From positions 1 to 22,500 of the forward strand of contig VIGQ01002315.1 of NCBI GenBank assembly GCA_009663005.1: a stretch of DNA of 22,500 nucleotides, written 5' to 3'. The translations under genes were made by a program, and so were the position numbers. This stretch comes from Actinidia chinensis. Lineage: Eukaryota > Streptophyta > Magnoliopsida > Ericales > Actinidiaceae. Below the pieces are notes generated by a model. The model ran no database searches. It had not been told where the DNA came from and worked only from the letters and a program-made list of their open reading frames with translations. Positions 1 to 9,299 of this stretch are shown here, piece by piece. Each line of letters begins with the position of its first letter. The stretch's first letter is position 1.

Positions 1-39
1 AAGAATACCACTTCTCTATAGGAAAAACCGTAGGCCTCA

Positions 40-130
40 TTGATTGATAATGTTCAGGACGTGAGGAACTCTCTGCTTGGTTAGTTTAGGTTTACAAACA
101 ACAATTTTCTCAATGAACTTTGGCTTCATC
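40..130 (-). pseudogene. TNL exon 2 start remnant in copy A
   Basis: Read on the minus strand, a TTTTAG acceptor (ending at 131) is followed by GATGAAGCCAAAGTTCATTG and GAGAAAATTGTTG. With one indel this encodes the TNL linker words AKFIEKIV. A few bases on, GTTCCTCAC (VPH) matches the same position in the better exon 2 at 8777-7704. After roughly 60-90 bp the similarity to TNL coding sequence stops and unrelated sequence shared with copies B and D follows. It is therefore a truncated exon start carried along with intron 1, not a gene. The acceptor and the AKFIEKIV words are seen directly; the exact 3' limit is approximate. Confidence 0.6.
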
Positions 131-1865
131 CTAAAAGCCTCACTCAATTACAATGTCTCTCTGTCAAACACACATCAAATTTCGGTGCAGATGTTTAAAC
201 AAAAATGACCACTTATCACAATCAAGCAATGGAGTGGAAAATGGTTTTGAAGAGCTGATAACTTTAGAGTCCGTAGAGTAAAGAGAGCACAAATACCTCT
301 ACTATGTGCCATGCTTAATAAATGATACAAGTTCTTATTTAGCTCAGACTCATTATATTTCATTCTGACGTGAAGACACTTTTAATTACATGGGGGAGGG
401 GGGAATATGAAAAAAAAATTGGGGATAATTTTACCTTGCCTCTTCCGGATACCTTTTCCACTCACTCCCCGATAGAGTAATTATATATATTATTATATTA
501 TATTTATATTAATAATAATATTTGTATAATTTAATAATAATAAATTTTGACAATAGATAAGGACATAAACTACTAGTTTTTTTTACTAAGTGTAAGTTTT
601 TATTGTTTATTATGTTAGTTTTATACAATTTTGTTATATTTTGAAAGTACATAGTTGTAGTTGATGGCGACAAAAAAAGAAAGTAACCAAGAATTGAGAT
701 GGGAGTGAAAAAATTGATACCCCGTGGACTGGGGATAGATTGGGGGGTCAATTTAATCCCGTAGGGATCGGGGAGGAATGAAACAAAAAACCGAATGAAC
801 CTTTCTCTTTTGAGAAATTCATTCGACGTTGTGAATACAATATTTTTTGATTCTAAGGAGTTGAATTAACCTCTTAAATGTTGTCATTCCTGCAGTTAGA
901 AAATACACGTCCAAGTCTAAGCATTCAAGTAATTACTTTTGTATCCTTGGCATTTGGAAGCATCTTCAAGCACGTTGGCTGGTGAGATCAACTTTCTTCT
1001 CAACTATTACTACCTTTCCCTATCTAAACAGAACAAACAAACTATCCCTTAGCTTTATTTGCCCATTCCTTGATGGGTGATCTCAATTGCATGCTTACTA
1101 CTTCCTTCTTATATTATAAATTCGTGTGCTTTAAATAAAGCGATGTGTGACAATATTTTTAATCAATTATTATATATTTTCTTAATCCAGTTGCTTACAT
1201 TTCTAAATAATTCAATGAGCATGTTATCCTAACCTATAAAAGTTTAAGTACAAATCAATATTCCTTAATGGTGTCCCCGAACTCATATCAATTTTTGAAA
1301 CACATACTCAAAATTTTAGATTTAAGTTTAACAAATATCTGACACTAAAGACTAAAGACAAGTACCCACTACTCGTATTCAATTATGAAACATAGTTGAG
1401 ACGGGTTTGGCTGCTTGACCAATGTATTTAGTCCTAGTTAAACATGCTCTAAGATTGTGAGATATAAATGGCCAATTGCCAAGAATCCTTAAGTTTCTTC
1501 CAAGGATTTTGTGTCGAAGGCACAGGTTCTGATGTGGTGTGAGTGGCATTGGATGTGGCGTGGTCCCGAGGAGGTGTACACCATGTACCTAAAAACTTCT
1601 TCACTCAATTTATTATCTGTACTTTGAAAGGAGAGGTAGGTCGTTTTTTATCGACATAAAAAGTAGAAATAAAATTTTATTTTGAAAAAAAATAAAGAAA
1701 CAACAACAATTCATTTACTCCTTGCGATTATTTTTTTTAAACCCAATCGAGAGGTTGGGGAACACTAGGATCATTTGAATATGTTTTATCTCTTTTACTT
1801 TATTCGGAATGATTGTGGGGACCTAATCGAATTAATTTCAAACATTAAGATCAAATGGGATGTCC

Positions 1866-1877
1866 TTATAAAATAAG
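1866..1877 (+). promoter_or_regulatory. TATA-like box in copy A
   Basis: TTATAAAATAAG is followed about 15 bases later by CTGTAGCGTA. The same TATA box, spacing and downstream block occur in copy B at 5269. In copy A the pyrimidine-rich leader that follows in copy B has been lost. Conservation in two copies supports a shared ancestral promoter-like site, but no transcript can be assigned. Confidence 0.3.
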
Positions 1878-2215
1878 AGACCTGTAGCGTAATTAGTGCT
1901 ATCACAGGACAAGCTATCACAAGCACAGACCCTATCAGCCGGACCTATTTGTCCTTGGTCTGTCTTTCAATTCCACGTACGCTCTCGCTCCCTTCTCCCT
2001 CATCGCCTAAGATGGGAGTGGAGACTATAAACCTCGAGAACGTAACAAACCTAATCAAGGGGAAGTGGAGGATGTTTTACTGGTGAGATACAGATGTTGA
2101 TATTGTGAAGACGTATAGTTGGTCGAGTTGTAAATTTAAAATATTTGCGACGGTGTCACATTGACCCAGAAGACTCTTTTTCCTCAGTTGTGAATAGCGT
2201 GCGTGACAATCCTTG

Positions 2216-2560
2216 TAGAAAAAAGTAAAAAACGATTTTAGTCATGGCTAATATTTTTAATTAAGGTGCACGTCATGGACATGAACCATTCTAGACTTAA
2301 CCACTTGTAGAAAAAGTTTAAACAATTTTTTTTTTTTCCCATTTTCCAAATTCGAAGGCAGTTGATATTTCTCCCATATTTTTTCACATCTTGTCGGGAT
2401 ATTGGAGGCCTCCCATCTTTCAATACTACGAGATTCCTCGGAATCAAAAACCCCACTAAGAGTGCTCAAACCATGTGTAGAAAAGTTAAACAATTTTAGT
2501 CGTGGCTGAATATTTTAATTAAGGTTTCATTTGACATGAACTCATACTCACTTGAAATTT
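2216..2560 (+). repeat. Sub-repeats inside the R tail
   Basis: A unit of about 85 bp containing TTTTAGTCATGGCTAATATT, then TTAATTAAGG, then CATGAACCAT and TAGACTT occurs at about 2216-2300 and again at about 2475-2560. A short partial unit (TAGAAAAAGTTTAAACAATT) starts near 2309. Copy D has the same family at about 20517-20600 and 20672-20755, with a partial unit near 20625. The number and spacing of units differ between copies. The first unit sits exactly at the A/B tandem junction, so these short repeats may have helped the larger duplication; that is inference. Confidence 0.7.
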
Positions 2561-3439
2561 GCTAAAGGTTTCTCCCCCTCGTTTAATCTTTTGGTATTTT
2601 TTTTTCTTTTTTTTTTCATGCACTCATTGTTTTTTAATCAAATCTAGATTATTAGGTAAGGGACCTAACCAGTGATGTATATTATTTTAGAAAGACATTT
2701 GTGTCATTTTCTTTGTAGAAAGTTTGATTATAGGTACTACTACATGCTTCATTCATCGTGCTAAAAAATTGTTTGAAAATTACAACAAAAAGAATCTTAG
2801 GGTTTGACTCGATACAGATTAAATCTTATAATTTTAATTATAAACAAGTTTAAACTTAAACTCCATAATTTTGATCTGACATAATTAAAATCTTCTGTTA
2901 GTCTTTATTTTATTAGGAATTCACATAACCAACTAATCTTATACAAATTAAAAAATGACTTCCTCTAAGTTAATCAGTCTTCTTAAAAAGTCTTAATCGT
3001 TATTAGGGTTTATTTTCAACCAAATATTTCATTTCTTCAAGAGATTCAACCATGCTAATGTTTTCTTGAAGTTTTCTCTATTTTTAAACAATCTTTAAGA
3101 TTCAATGAAAAAGATTCTTTGTAGTTTTACAATCAAACTTGGAAAATCTTTGAGAACCATTTCTCGTGACATGGGATTTTTGAGAAATTTGGAGTTTTGG
3201 TGCTAGGTTAAGGTGATTTAACTGACATTTAACATCTTTAGTGATCATAAGAACCTATTGAAAAAAAGAAACTAGTGTCAAGCTATTCGATACAGTAATC
3301 AATAATGAACTCATACAAAAAGTAAAAGGAAAAAGTAAAATATCATACCTTAGCTCGCTTCTCAACTTATTTCAAGTTGTTTTTTATCGCTTGCCAAGAA
3401 ATGCACACTTCTATCTAGGAACTCAAGTGACATCATCTG

Positions 3440-3521
3440 ATTGATATTTTCAGGCGTGAGAACTCTCGATGCTTGGTAGTTAGCTTACACAACAATTTTC
3501 TCAGAAAGTTGGTGTCCATAC
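3440..3521 (-). pseudogene. TNL exon 2 start remnant in copy B
   Basis: On the minus strand a CTTGTAG acceptor (AG at 3523-3522) precedes a short degenerate exon start in which CTGAGAAAATTGTTG corresponds to the EKIV codons seen in copy A. The surrounding intron side (TTTTTGACAGACATTGTAAT) matches copies A and C. It is more decayed than copy A and opens into the R tail, not into an NB-ARC domain. Read with the TIR fragment at 7340-7212, it would bound an intron 1 of about 3.7 kb in a second, broken TNL. Confidence 0.45.
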
Positions 3522-5268
3522 CTACAAGCTCACTCAAATGTACAACAAAATTACAATGTCTGTCAAAAATATCAAATTTCGGTGCAAATATTTAAACAAA
3601 ATGACCACTTTATCACCATCATGCCAATGGAAGTGGAAAATGAGTTTATTGAAGAGCTGAGACCCTTTCAGCATTACGTTAGAGAAAGAAGCATAATACC
3701 ATCTCTCTGTGGCTGCTTAATAATTGATGCAAAGTTCTAATTTTGTCTCAAAATCAGTAATATTTAACATTATAATTGAAGAAAATTGTTATTACAAATT
3801 ATGTTTTTTCAATTGTATGTACCTGATCTGACGACTGTTGTGGCCACCATACACGACCTTTGTTTATAATTAAACATAAATAATTTTTGATAAAAGGCCA
3901 ACACAAAAATATAAATTTAAAAATTATAGAAAAATTGCAAGACTATCACTAAAGCAACTCAATTTGAGAGGGATTAGATAAAGATGACCATAACATCCAC
4001 TCCACCGGGGGGGGGGTCCGTGGGTTGAAGCGCAAATTTCGTATACTTTCACGGGGATGGGAGAAAAATATAAAAAAAATTTGGGGATAATTTACTTGCC
4101 TCTGTCCCAATACCTTTCCTTCCCCTTTCCCGACTCCTACCCGCTAAGTAATATATATTTTATTTTATTCTATTTATATTAATTAATATATATTTTGCAT
4201 ACTTTAATAATAATAAATTTGACAATATATAAGGACAATAAACCAACTAAGTTTTTTTACTAGTGGAAGTTTATTTATTGTTTATTATGTTAGTTTTAAC
4301 TATTTTTTTTTCATATTTGAAAGTAATAGTTTGTAGTTGAGGAAGAAAAAAAAAAGAAGTAACAAAGAATAGAACGTGGGTGGAAAATGCGATACCCCTA
4401 GAGAATGGTAAATAGAGTGGTTAATTTAACTCCTGTCGAATCCGGGGAAGGTGGATCCCTTTCTTTGCTCACTATTACTTATCTTTCCCTAATCTAAACA
4501 GAAGAACAAAAACCTATCACTTATCTTATTGACCCATTCCTTGAATGTGTGATCCAAATTATGCTGTTACTTCTTATATTATAACGTGTGTGGTTAAATA
4601 AGCGATTGTGCACAATATTTTTTAATAATTTTATATATTTTCTACTCCAAGTTGATTACATTTCTAAATTAATTCATGACATGTGATCTAACCTATCAAG
4701 TTATAGTAGCAATCCTCTTCTTATTTGTTCCCCGCACCCATAATTAATTGGGGGACACAGATTTAAATATTTTTAAAGATTTAAGTTGAACAAAAATCTG
4801 ACATAAAACAAGCATCTACATCCAATACTCGTACCTCATTTATGAAAACAGAGTTGAGAAGGTTTGGTTGCTTGACCAATGGATTAGTTCCTTGAAACAT
4901 CCTTGGCAGATTGCGGGATACATGGCCCAGCCAAGAATCCTTAATGTGTCTTCCCAAGCGATTTTGTGTCAAGGCATGGTCAAGAGGAGGTGACACATGT
5001 ACCTAAAAACTTTTTCACTCAATTTATTATATTTATTTGAACAGAGAGTGTCGTTTTTATCGGACAAAAAAATCCAATAATAAAATTTTATTTTAAAAAA
5101 ATAAAAAAAACAACACACCATTAATGTAATCCGCTGCAGTAATTATTTATTTTAACCCAATCATGGAGTTTGGGGAACAGCTAGAGATCATTTGAATTGT
5201 TTTATTCTTTTTCGGATGGTTGTGGGACCTATAATAATTTAAACATTTAGGAATCAAATGGTATGGAC

Positions 5269-5280
5269 TTATAAAATTAA
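5269..5280 (+). promoter_or_regulatory. TATA-like box before CT-rich leader, copy B
   Basis: TTATAAAATTAA lies about 70 bp upstream of a GC-richer, pyrimidine-rich stretch that looks like a plant 5' leader. The box and its flank are conserved in copy A (1866). It points along the plus strand, antisense to the TNL pieces. Transcription from it is only inferred. Confidence 0.35.
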
Positions 5281-5339
5281 GAGACCCTGTAGCGTATTGA
5301 GGGCTATCACAGCCCCCAATCAGCCTAGCCTCTTGCTTG

Positions 5340-5760
5340 GTCCTGCAATTTCAACGGCTTTCTCTTCGCCTCATCGCCGGACACCACTGCGAAGATCGCG
5401 CCGGGACCACCGTCCTCACCACCATCCACCTTCCTCTCTCTCTCCTCTCGCTCTCGTCTCCCTCTCTCTCCGGTTTCTCTCTCAGCAGTCTCTCTCTCTC
5501 ACCACTTCACCACACCATTTTTCCCTTTCCCCTTTTCCCCAATTTCCCCAATTTTCCTATGTTTTTTTTTTCCTTTTGCCCTAAATTTTGTGGTCTCAAC
5601 AGACGAATCTTGTCACCACCCGCGAGATCAGCCACACCTGTGCTAATATGCTTGGACCGGGTACCTAAGATTCCATTGATCGCGGCGACGTTGGGTCTGC
5701 AGCACGAATCCGGCTTTGTGTTGGATTTTTACTTGATTTATTAATTATTGAAAATAGCAA
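5340..5760 (+). other. CT-rich leader-like segment with weak open frame
   Basis: This is the most GC-rich and CT-rich stretch of the left half, with repeated TCTCTCTC blocks at 5432-5505 and then CCCC/TTTT runs. A frame of 135 codons opens at 5337 and closes near 5744. Its product is dominated by Ser, Leu, Pro and Phe from the CT tract and matches no family I recognise. The segment follows a conserved TATA box by about 70 bp and is absent from copy A. It could be the first exon of a non-coding or lost gene, or a captured gene fragment. I do not support it as a protein gene. Confidence 0.35.
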
Positions 5761-5915
5761 AAAAGAACATAATCTAAATGTTCTTGTTGGATTTGTTGGA
5801 TGGGCTAACATTATTTAATTGTAATAAAAATCATTATTATGTGTTTGCATGTTGGCCGAGTTGGCTATATCATATTTCCTATTTATGTGCTTTCAGGATA
5901 TCATATGCTTCGTAT

Positions 5916-6008
5916 AACTTTTTTAGTTAATGTGAAGACATAAACTAGTTGTATATGTTGATTGGTTGTTGTGTTAACTTTTTAGTAATATGAAGACAGA
6001 AACTAGGT
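5916..6008 (+). repeat. Short direct duplication, period about 57 bp
   Basis: TAACTTTTTTAGTTAATGTG followed by AAGACATAAACTAG at 5916 recurs at 5973 as TAACTTTTTAGTAATATGAA followed by GACAGAAACTAGG. The two copies are separated by a TTGATTGGTTGTTGTGT spacer. It lies in the part of copy B that copy A lacks. Confidence 0.6.
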
Positions 6009-6433
6009 GGTTTATTTGTGTGATGGTGGTTGATGTGTTAAATGGTTTCGAGTGTTGGTTGTGGTGACTGATTCTAAGAGGAATGAATACCTAGAGTCGA
6101 TGGGTGGGTGGTGGGGGTGGGTGGGGGGACATATCTTAGAAAGGAGTGTGTGTGAGGTTCGTCAATTAGAGCTAGGAGACGTGAATGATTGGATTGAACA
6201 TGCCTAGATGGGAATGGAGGACGATATAAACCTCGAGACGGTAACAAACCTAAGAAAAGGGGAAGGGAGGATGTTTATAGTGAGAACGGGTATACGTAAG
6301 GAGGGAGGCGGAGGATGTGACATGTGAGACTTATAGATTACCGAGTGGTGCATGGTTTGAGAGGGTGTACATGACCAGGAAGTTGATCTTTTCTAAGTTG
6401 AAATAGCAGTGAGTTGACAATCCTTTTAGACTT

Positions 6434-7211
6434 GTGAATTGGGAGTGTGTGTAAAATGTTGCTCCGTTAGATTTGTGAATTGGCGTGTGTCAGTGCCACA
6501 GTTGTGGCCACTGGTTACACTCGTGAGTTGGGACATGTTTGTGTTCGTAGTATCACGAGATTTGAGAGTCGATGTAAATTGATGGTTTATTATTAGAGTT
6601 TATTAGAGTCGGTGTGCTTTATATGCTTTTGTGTTCTACCCTATCTTTTCCCTCCCCTCCCCAATTTCCCTATTTCTAGAGTGTGCATGGGGAATGGGTT
6701 GTATTTATAGGGGAGATTATGCTATTTTTTACGCATTTCCAAAATTAGAATATTTGTGACTTTTTATTCATCCTCTAGGTTTGGAATCTAGTACGGGGAC
6801 ATACCTTCAGGCAAATACAATTTTCATTACATAAAAAAAAATAAAACTTTATACGATTTTATTACATAAAAAGAAAGAAGAAACTTTTATATGACTTTGC
6901 AGAATTTAAAAAATTATTACTTTTCAAAATCGACTTGCAAAAACTGTTTTTCAGAAATTATTTTTGAAAAAAAAATATATTCTTCCCCCCCCCTTTTTCA
7001 TATATATTTATTTTTTAACTATACATAATTTTTTTTAAAATGTTAGTTTAATATTTCTTAAATATGGTTCCATTCTAAAAAAGAATTAGCATAAAAAATT
7101 AAATTTAAACTGTTAAATTAAATGTAAAAACCGTGAATTTAATTCATTTCCTTTGCGTCTACCCAATTCTCAATCAAACACAAATAAGCATTAGGGCGCG
7201 TAAGAAATTAC
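6434..7211. other. Unassigned AT-rich spacer, inferred part of intron 1 of second TNL
   Basis: No coding frame stands out. At 6429-6525 the phrase TTGTGAATTGG recurs with variation (TTGTGAATTGGGAGTG, TTGTGAATTGGCGTGT, CGTGAGTTGGGACATG). From 6810 to 7110 the DNA is almost wholly A and T, with a C-run at about 6986-6994. The last 80 bases before 7211 resemble the matching intron-1 start near 15340-15430, for example the shared CCTAAT words downstream of the donor. This fits decayed intron of the second TNL. Confidence 0.4.
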
Positions 7212-7340
7212 CCATCCACTTGATTTGCAAAACCATCCCAACCATACTTGCAATCTCTTGGGGCCGCACTCCGTCCTTTTCCTTCTCCGTCGATTCCTTC
7301 TTCTCCAGATTTCTCTCGCTTGCGCCGTCACTCTCCCCGG
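7212..7340 (-). pseudogene. TIR-domain tail of a second TNL, truncated
   Basis: The minus strand encodes the last part of a TIR domain. The segment TCTGGAGAAGAAGGAATCGA through GGACGGAGTG matches the equivalent part of exon 1 at 15431-15904, and ATGGTTGGGATGGTTTTGCA reads MVGMVLQ, followed by QVDG after one lost base. It ends at GTGGATGG|GTAATTTC, a donor (GT at 7211-7210) at exactly the position where exon 1 of the main pseudogene ends. The upstream three quarters of the TIR, including the FLSFRG region, are missing. Directly upstream on the minus strand lies an LRR-domain start, an order that no normal TNL has. It is probably a relic of unequal exchange between neighbouring TNLs. Confidence 0.8.
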
Positions 7341-7603
7341 GGCATGTACTCTGGAGAAGAAACTGGCCAATATACCATCTGAATTCTTTTGGGAAAATGC
7401 CTTAGAAGTTCAGAGAGTGTACACAACGAGTGGAGTAGTCTAACGTTACACATTTTCAAACGCATTTAGTGTCAATGTTTACCACCTTCAAAGTTCTCAA
7501 CTCAGGGTGCTCATAGGAAAACCAAAACGATGAGCGGTTCTCTCAAATTCATATTTCTTCTACCTATTCAGGTCAAACGTGAGGCCTCAATTTTTTTGGT
7601 ACC
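7341..7603 (-). pseudogene. TNL exon 3 start: NB-LRR linker and first LRR motif, truncated
   Basis: After the acceptor (AAAAAG, ending at 7604) the minus strand reads GTKKIEA, matching the GTxxIEGL opening of TNL exon 3. Further on NAFENV and VRLLHS (about 7475-7430) match the usual 'AF.kM..LRLL' linker. The stretch 7401-7341 reads HFPKRIQMVYW then PEYMP, matching the conserved first LRR block 'hFPK.LRWLyW..fpl.yiP'. Several frameshifts and stops separate these motifs. The sequence then switches at about 7341 to a TIR tail, so the leucine-rich repeats that would recognise ligand are absent. Confidence 0.8.
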
Positions 7604-7703
7604 CTTTTTAAAACAAAAAGAAAAAGAAAAAAAGAAAGTTAGATAATGAATGGCTAGCATGGGAAAAATCAAAAAACATGAACTTGCAAAACATGTTTCT
7701 TAC
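7604..7703 (-). other. TNL intron 2 (100 bp)
   Basis: The donor GAT|GTAAGA (7703-7702) follows the RHKESVNILNEND end of exon 2. The interior is T-rich with a long TTTCTTTTTTTCTTTTTCTT tract, and the acceptor is GTTTTAAAAAG (7605-7604). Both flanking exons resume TNL coding sense exactly at these points, and this is where TNL genes normally carry a short intron between NB-ARC and LRR exons. The consensus splice sites show that this copy is not a processed retrogene. Confidence 0.75.
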
Positions 7704-8777
7704 ATCATTTTCATTCAAGATATTGACTGACTCTTTATGCCGCCAGATCTGCTACGCTCCTGAGAATAATCTGATTCTCGGGCAAACTATTGTTTCCCAT
7801 GTCCGAATTAAATGAGGCATTCTCAGCTTAACATTTTCGATTGTCAAAAGATTTCTATCAAGGAGATTGTTGAAATTCCAGCTAGTGTGTAATATTCACA
7901 CCCAGCAAGATTGTGATCGGTCATTTTTCTTCCTTCTAACAAAGAAAATAAGCTATATCAAGGAATACATTTATCCTGCTTTATCTTGTAAGAATCAAAG
8001 CTGATTCAAGTTTTCAAGAATTTTGCTGTCCAGAAGTGTTTACAATTTCTGTAAACATATTTTTCCATACATTAGACTTTTCCTGCGCACCGAAGACCCC
8101 AAACTTGAAGAGCTAAAGGAAAGCCCTCACAGTGCTGTACAAACATTTTCCGATACCTCCTTGTACCATGAATAGGCTTGTTTTCTCCAAAGCAGTCTAC
8201 TGAAAGATCAAGTGTTCATCGGTGGTATAATTTTTCGGGTTGATAAACTTGATAAACTTGACCAGCATTTATCAAGGGCCGAAGCCTAGTAGTTATGATG
8301 ACTTACTTCTGGAAAAACCACTCTGTTGGCCAAATAACGCATATAGTTGGTCCCATCATAACATCATCGAGAACAAGAGAACGCGTTGTTGTTTAGTATA
8401 AATTGCAGCCTCCTACATCCATCGCAACATCGTTTACTTTGTGGCTCTTTTTTCTTAAAATATCTGAAATAAGTTGTCTTTGCAATCGCAGAAGCATTGG
8501 GTTTTTTGGCAATCTTTCTGATTTTTGTGAGAAAACAGGTAGCATCAAATCTACACAGTTTGAATTGTACACCACTTTGCAATAGTCGTATTCCTATCCG
8601 CCCATTCCACAATCACGAGAATGCCAACTCCGTTTGACGTTTTTTGAACCACAAATTAATAATAAATCTTTTTTCGAGACTCCAATACCTATTTAGGTGG
8701 TGAGGAACCTCAGGGACGTTGTAGGGTTCGCTTACTCTGAGTTCTTCAACAATTTGTCTCAATGAACTTGGCTCAAC
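7704..8777 (-). pseudogene. TNL exon 2: linker and NB-ARC domain, frameshifted
   Basis: This is the nucleotide-binding switch region of a TNL receptor. In gene order the minus strand shows the acceptor TTTAG and linker start (AKFI, QIVEEL, VPEVPHHL, about 8777-8690). The P-loop region follows at 8608-8575, reading GMGG then NTTIAK in a shifted frame. RNBS-A words (LTKIRKIAKKPN, LQRQLISDIL) lie at about 8550-8455. Kinase-2 is at 8385-8360 (RVL.VLDDV, one base missing). RNBS-B/C follow (VIITTR, then INAGQVYQVYQPEKLY, then CFGENKPIH) at about 8312-8190, then GLPL at 8134-8104 (HCEGFPLALQ). An MHD-type block (LRMPHLIR) is at 7835-7798, and the exon ends at RHKESVNILN. The 1074-bp length is normal for this exon. 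At least ten indels or stops are needed to follow the frame. The catalytic P-loop lysine codon appears as AAT (Asn) and the MHD-type motif has Pro, so even with frames repaired it would be impaired. Confidence 0.88.
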
Positions 8778-9005
8778 CTAAAGCCTCCAACTCAAATAGA
8801 AAACAAATTACAATCTCTGTCAAGATGGGGAAAACGTATCAATTCAGGTGCAGATATTTAACGAATGACTCTTTTATCACAATCAAGCAAGCAAGGGATG
8901 AAAATGCGGAGAACAAACAAATTTTAGGAAAAAAACTGCAAGAGGAGAACTAAAGCGCTCAAATTGCAAGTGAATTAGAGACAAAACTAGAACCAACCTT
9001 CTCTT
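8690..9005 (+). repeat. R repeat, copy C, segment 1
   Basis: CAATGAACTTGGCT, TTACAATCTCTGTCAAGA, CAGGTGCAGATATTTAA and CTTTTATCACAATCAAGCA match copy A (110-230) and copy B (3480-3640). ACTAAAGCGCTCAAATTGCA with AGTGAATTAGAG matches 3948-3976 in copy B and 22193-22222 in copy D. About 260 bp present between these blocks in copy B are missing. Here the TNL exon-2 start continues directly into NB-ARC (see 7704-8777), so this copy shows the original context of R: the 3' end of TNL intron 1. Confidence 0.75.
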
Positions 9006-9299
9006 TCTGGAAATTCTATCTCTGTTCACGAGTAAAATAATTTATGACTCATAGGGTGAATTATTCCTCTTACATGTTTTATCTATTCCTTGCAGTGAAA
9101 AAATATATGCAAATATAATCATTCAAAGTGATTTACTTATGTTATCCGTGGTATGAAGTAAGTAAATTCGAGCAAGGGGGCCGGGATGAAGATGAATTGT
9201 TGAAAAAAGTTATCAAGTTTGAGCAGAGTTTGGACCTAATTATGAGTGGATTCCGGTTATCGAAGTATGAACCACGTGTGGAATGTATTCTCCTTCGCT

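Larger units (their letters stand above)
1..2213 (+). repeat. R repeat, copy A (3' part)
   Basis: This stretch aligns collinearly with 3395-6433 (copy B), with many small indels. Shared landmarks include TTCGGTGCAG near 182 and 3589, TTGGGGATAATTTTAC near 419 and its counterpart near 4080, and TTATTTGCCCATTCCTTG near 1056 and its counterpart near 4528. Others are the block around GAGGAGGTG..ACCATGTACCTAAAA (about 1569 and 4985) and CTGTAGCGTA (1880 and 5286). Copy A lacks the equivalent of about 5379-6204 of copy B. Its left part carries the start of a TNL second exon in reverse orientation, so much of it is inferred to be duplicated TNL intron 1. It ends near 2213, where the tail of copy B begins, giving a tandem arrangement. 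The beginning of this copy lies outside the window. Confidence 0.85.
2214..6433 (+). repeat. R repeat, copy B (most complete unit, about 4.2 kb)
   Basis: This unit has three parts. The tail (2214 to about 3440) matches 20370-21660 in copy D. A middle piece (about 3440-3521) holds the start of a TNL exon 2 on the minus strand. The rest (3522-6433) matches copy A and parts of copy C and behaves as TNL intron 1. One of the best-kept blocks in the tail is CTTTGTAGTTTTACAATCAA plus the next 20 bases at about 3118-3157, identical to 21323-21362. The unit is directly downstream of copy A and about 780 bp from a TIR exon fragment at 7340-7212, so it probably formed intron 1 of that second TNL. No long open frame runs through it. 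Confidence 0.85.

Noticed and set aside
2238..2493. Overlapping minus-strand frames in the R tail with a protein-like look (RSIERWEASNIPTRCEKIWE).
   Set aside because: The aligned part of copy D (20330-20536) gives a different, non-conserved protein, so there is no sign of coding constraint.
5337..5744. A 135-codon plus-strand frame in the CT-rich region.
   Set aside because: Its composition is dictated by CT repeats, it matches no family, and copy A lacks the whole segment. It is recorded as leader-like DNA, not as a CDS.
1..6433. Copies A and B as the two LTRs of one retrotransposon.
   Set aside because: There is no internal domain, no TG...CA ends, no primer-binding site and no target duplication, and the units contain TNL exon and intron sequence. 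Tandem segmental duplication fits better.
7350..7443. Plus-strand frame reading NIPSEFFWEN, similar to the IPSEFF.EN words of TNL LRR domains.
   Set aside because: The neighbouring plus-strand residues do not continue the motif. The minus strand gives a longer match to the preceding LRR block in the right order after NB-ARC and exon 3 start, so the plus-strand resemblance is probably coincidence.
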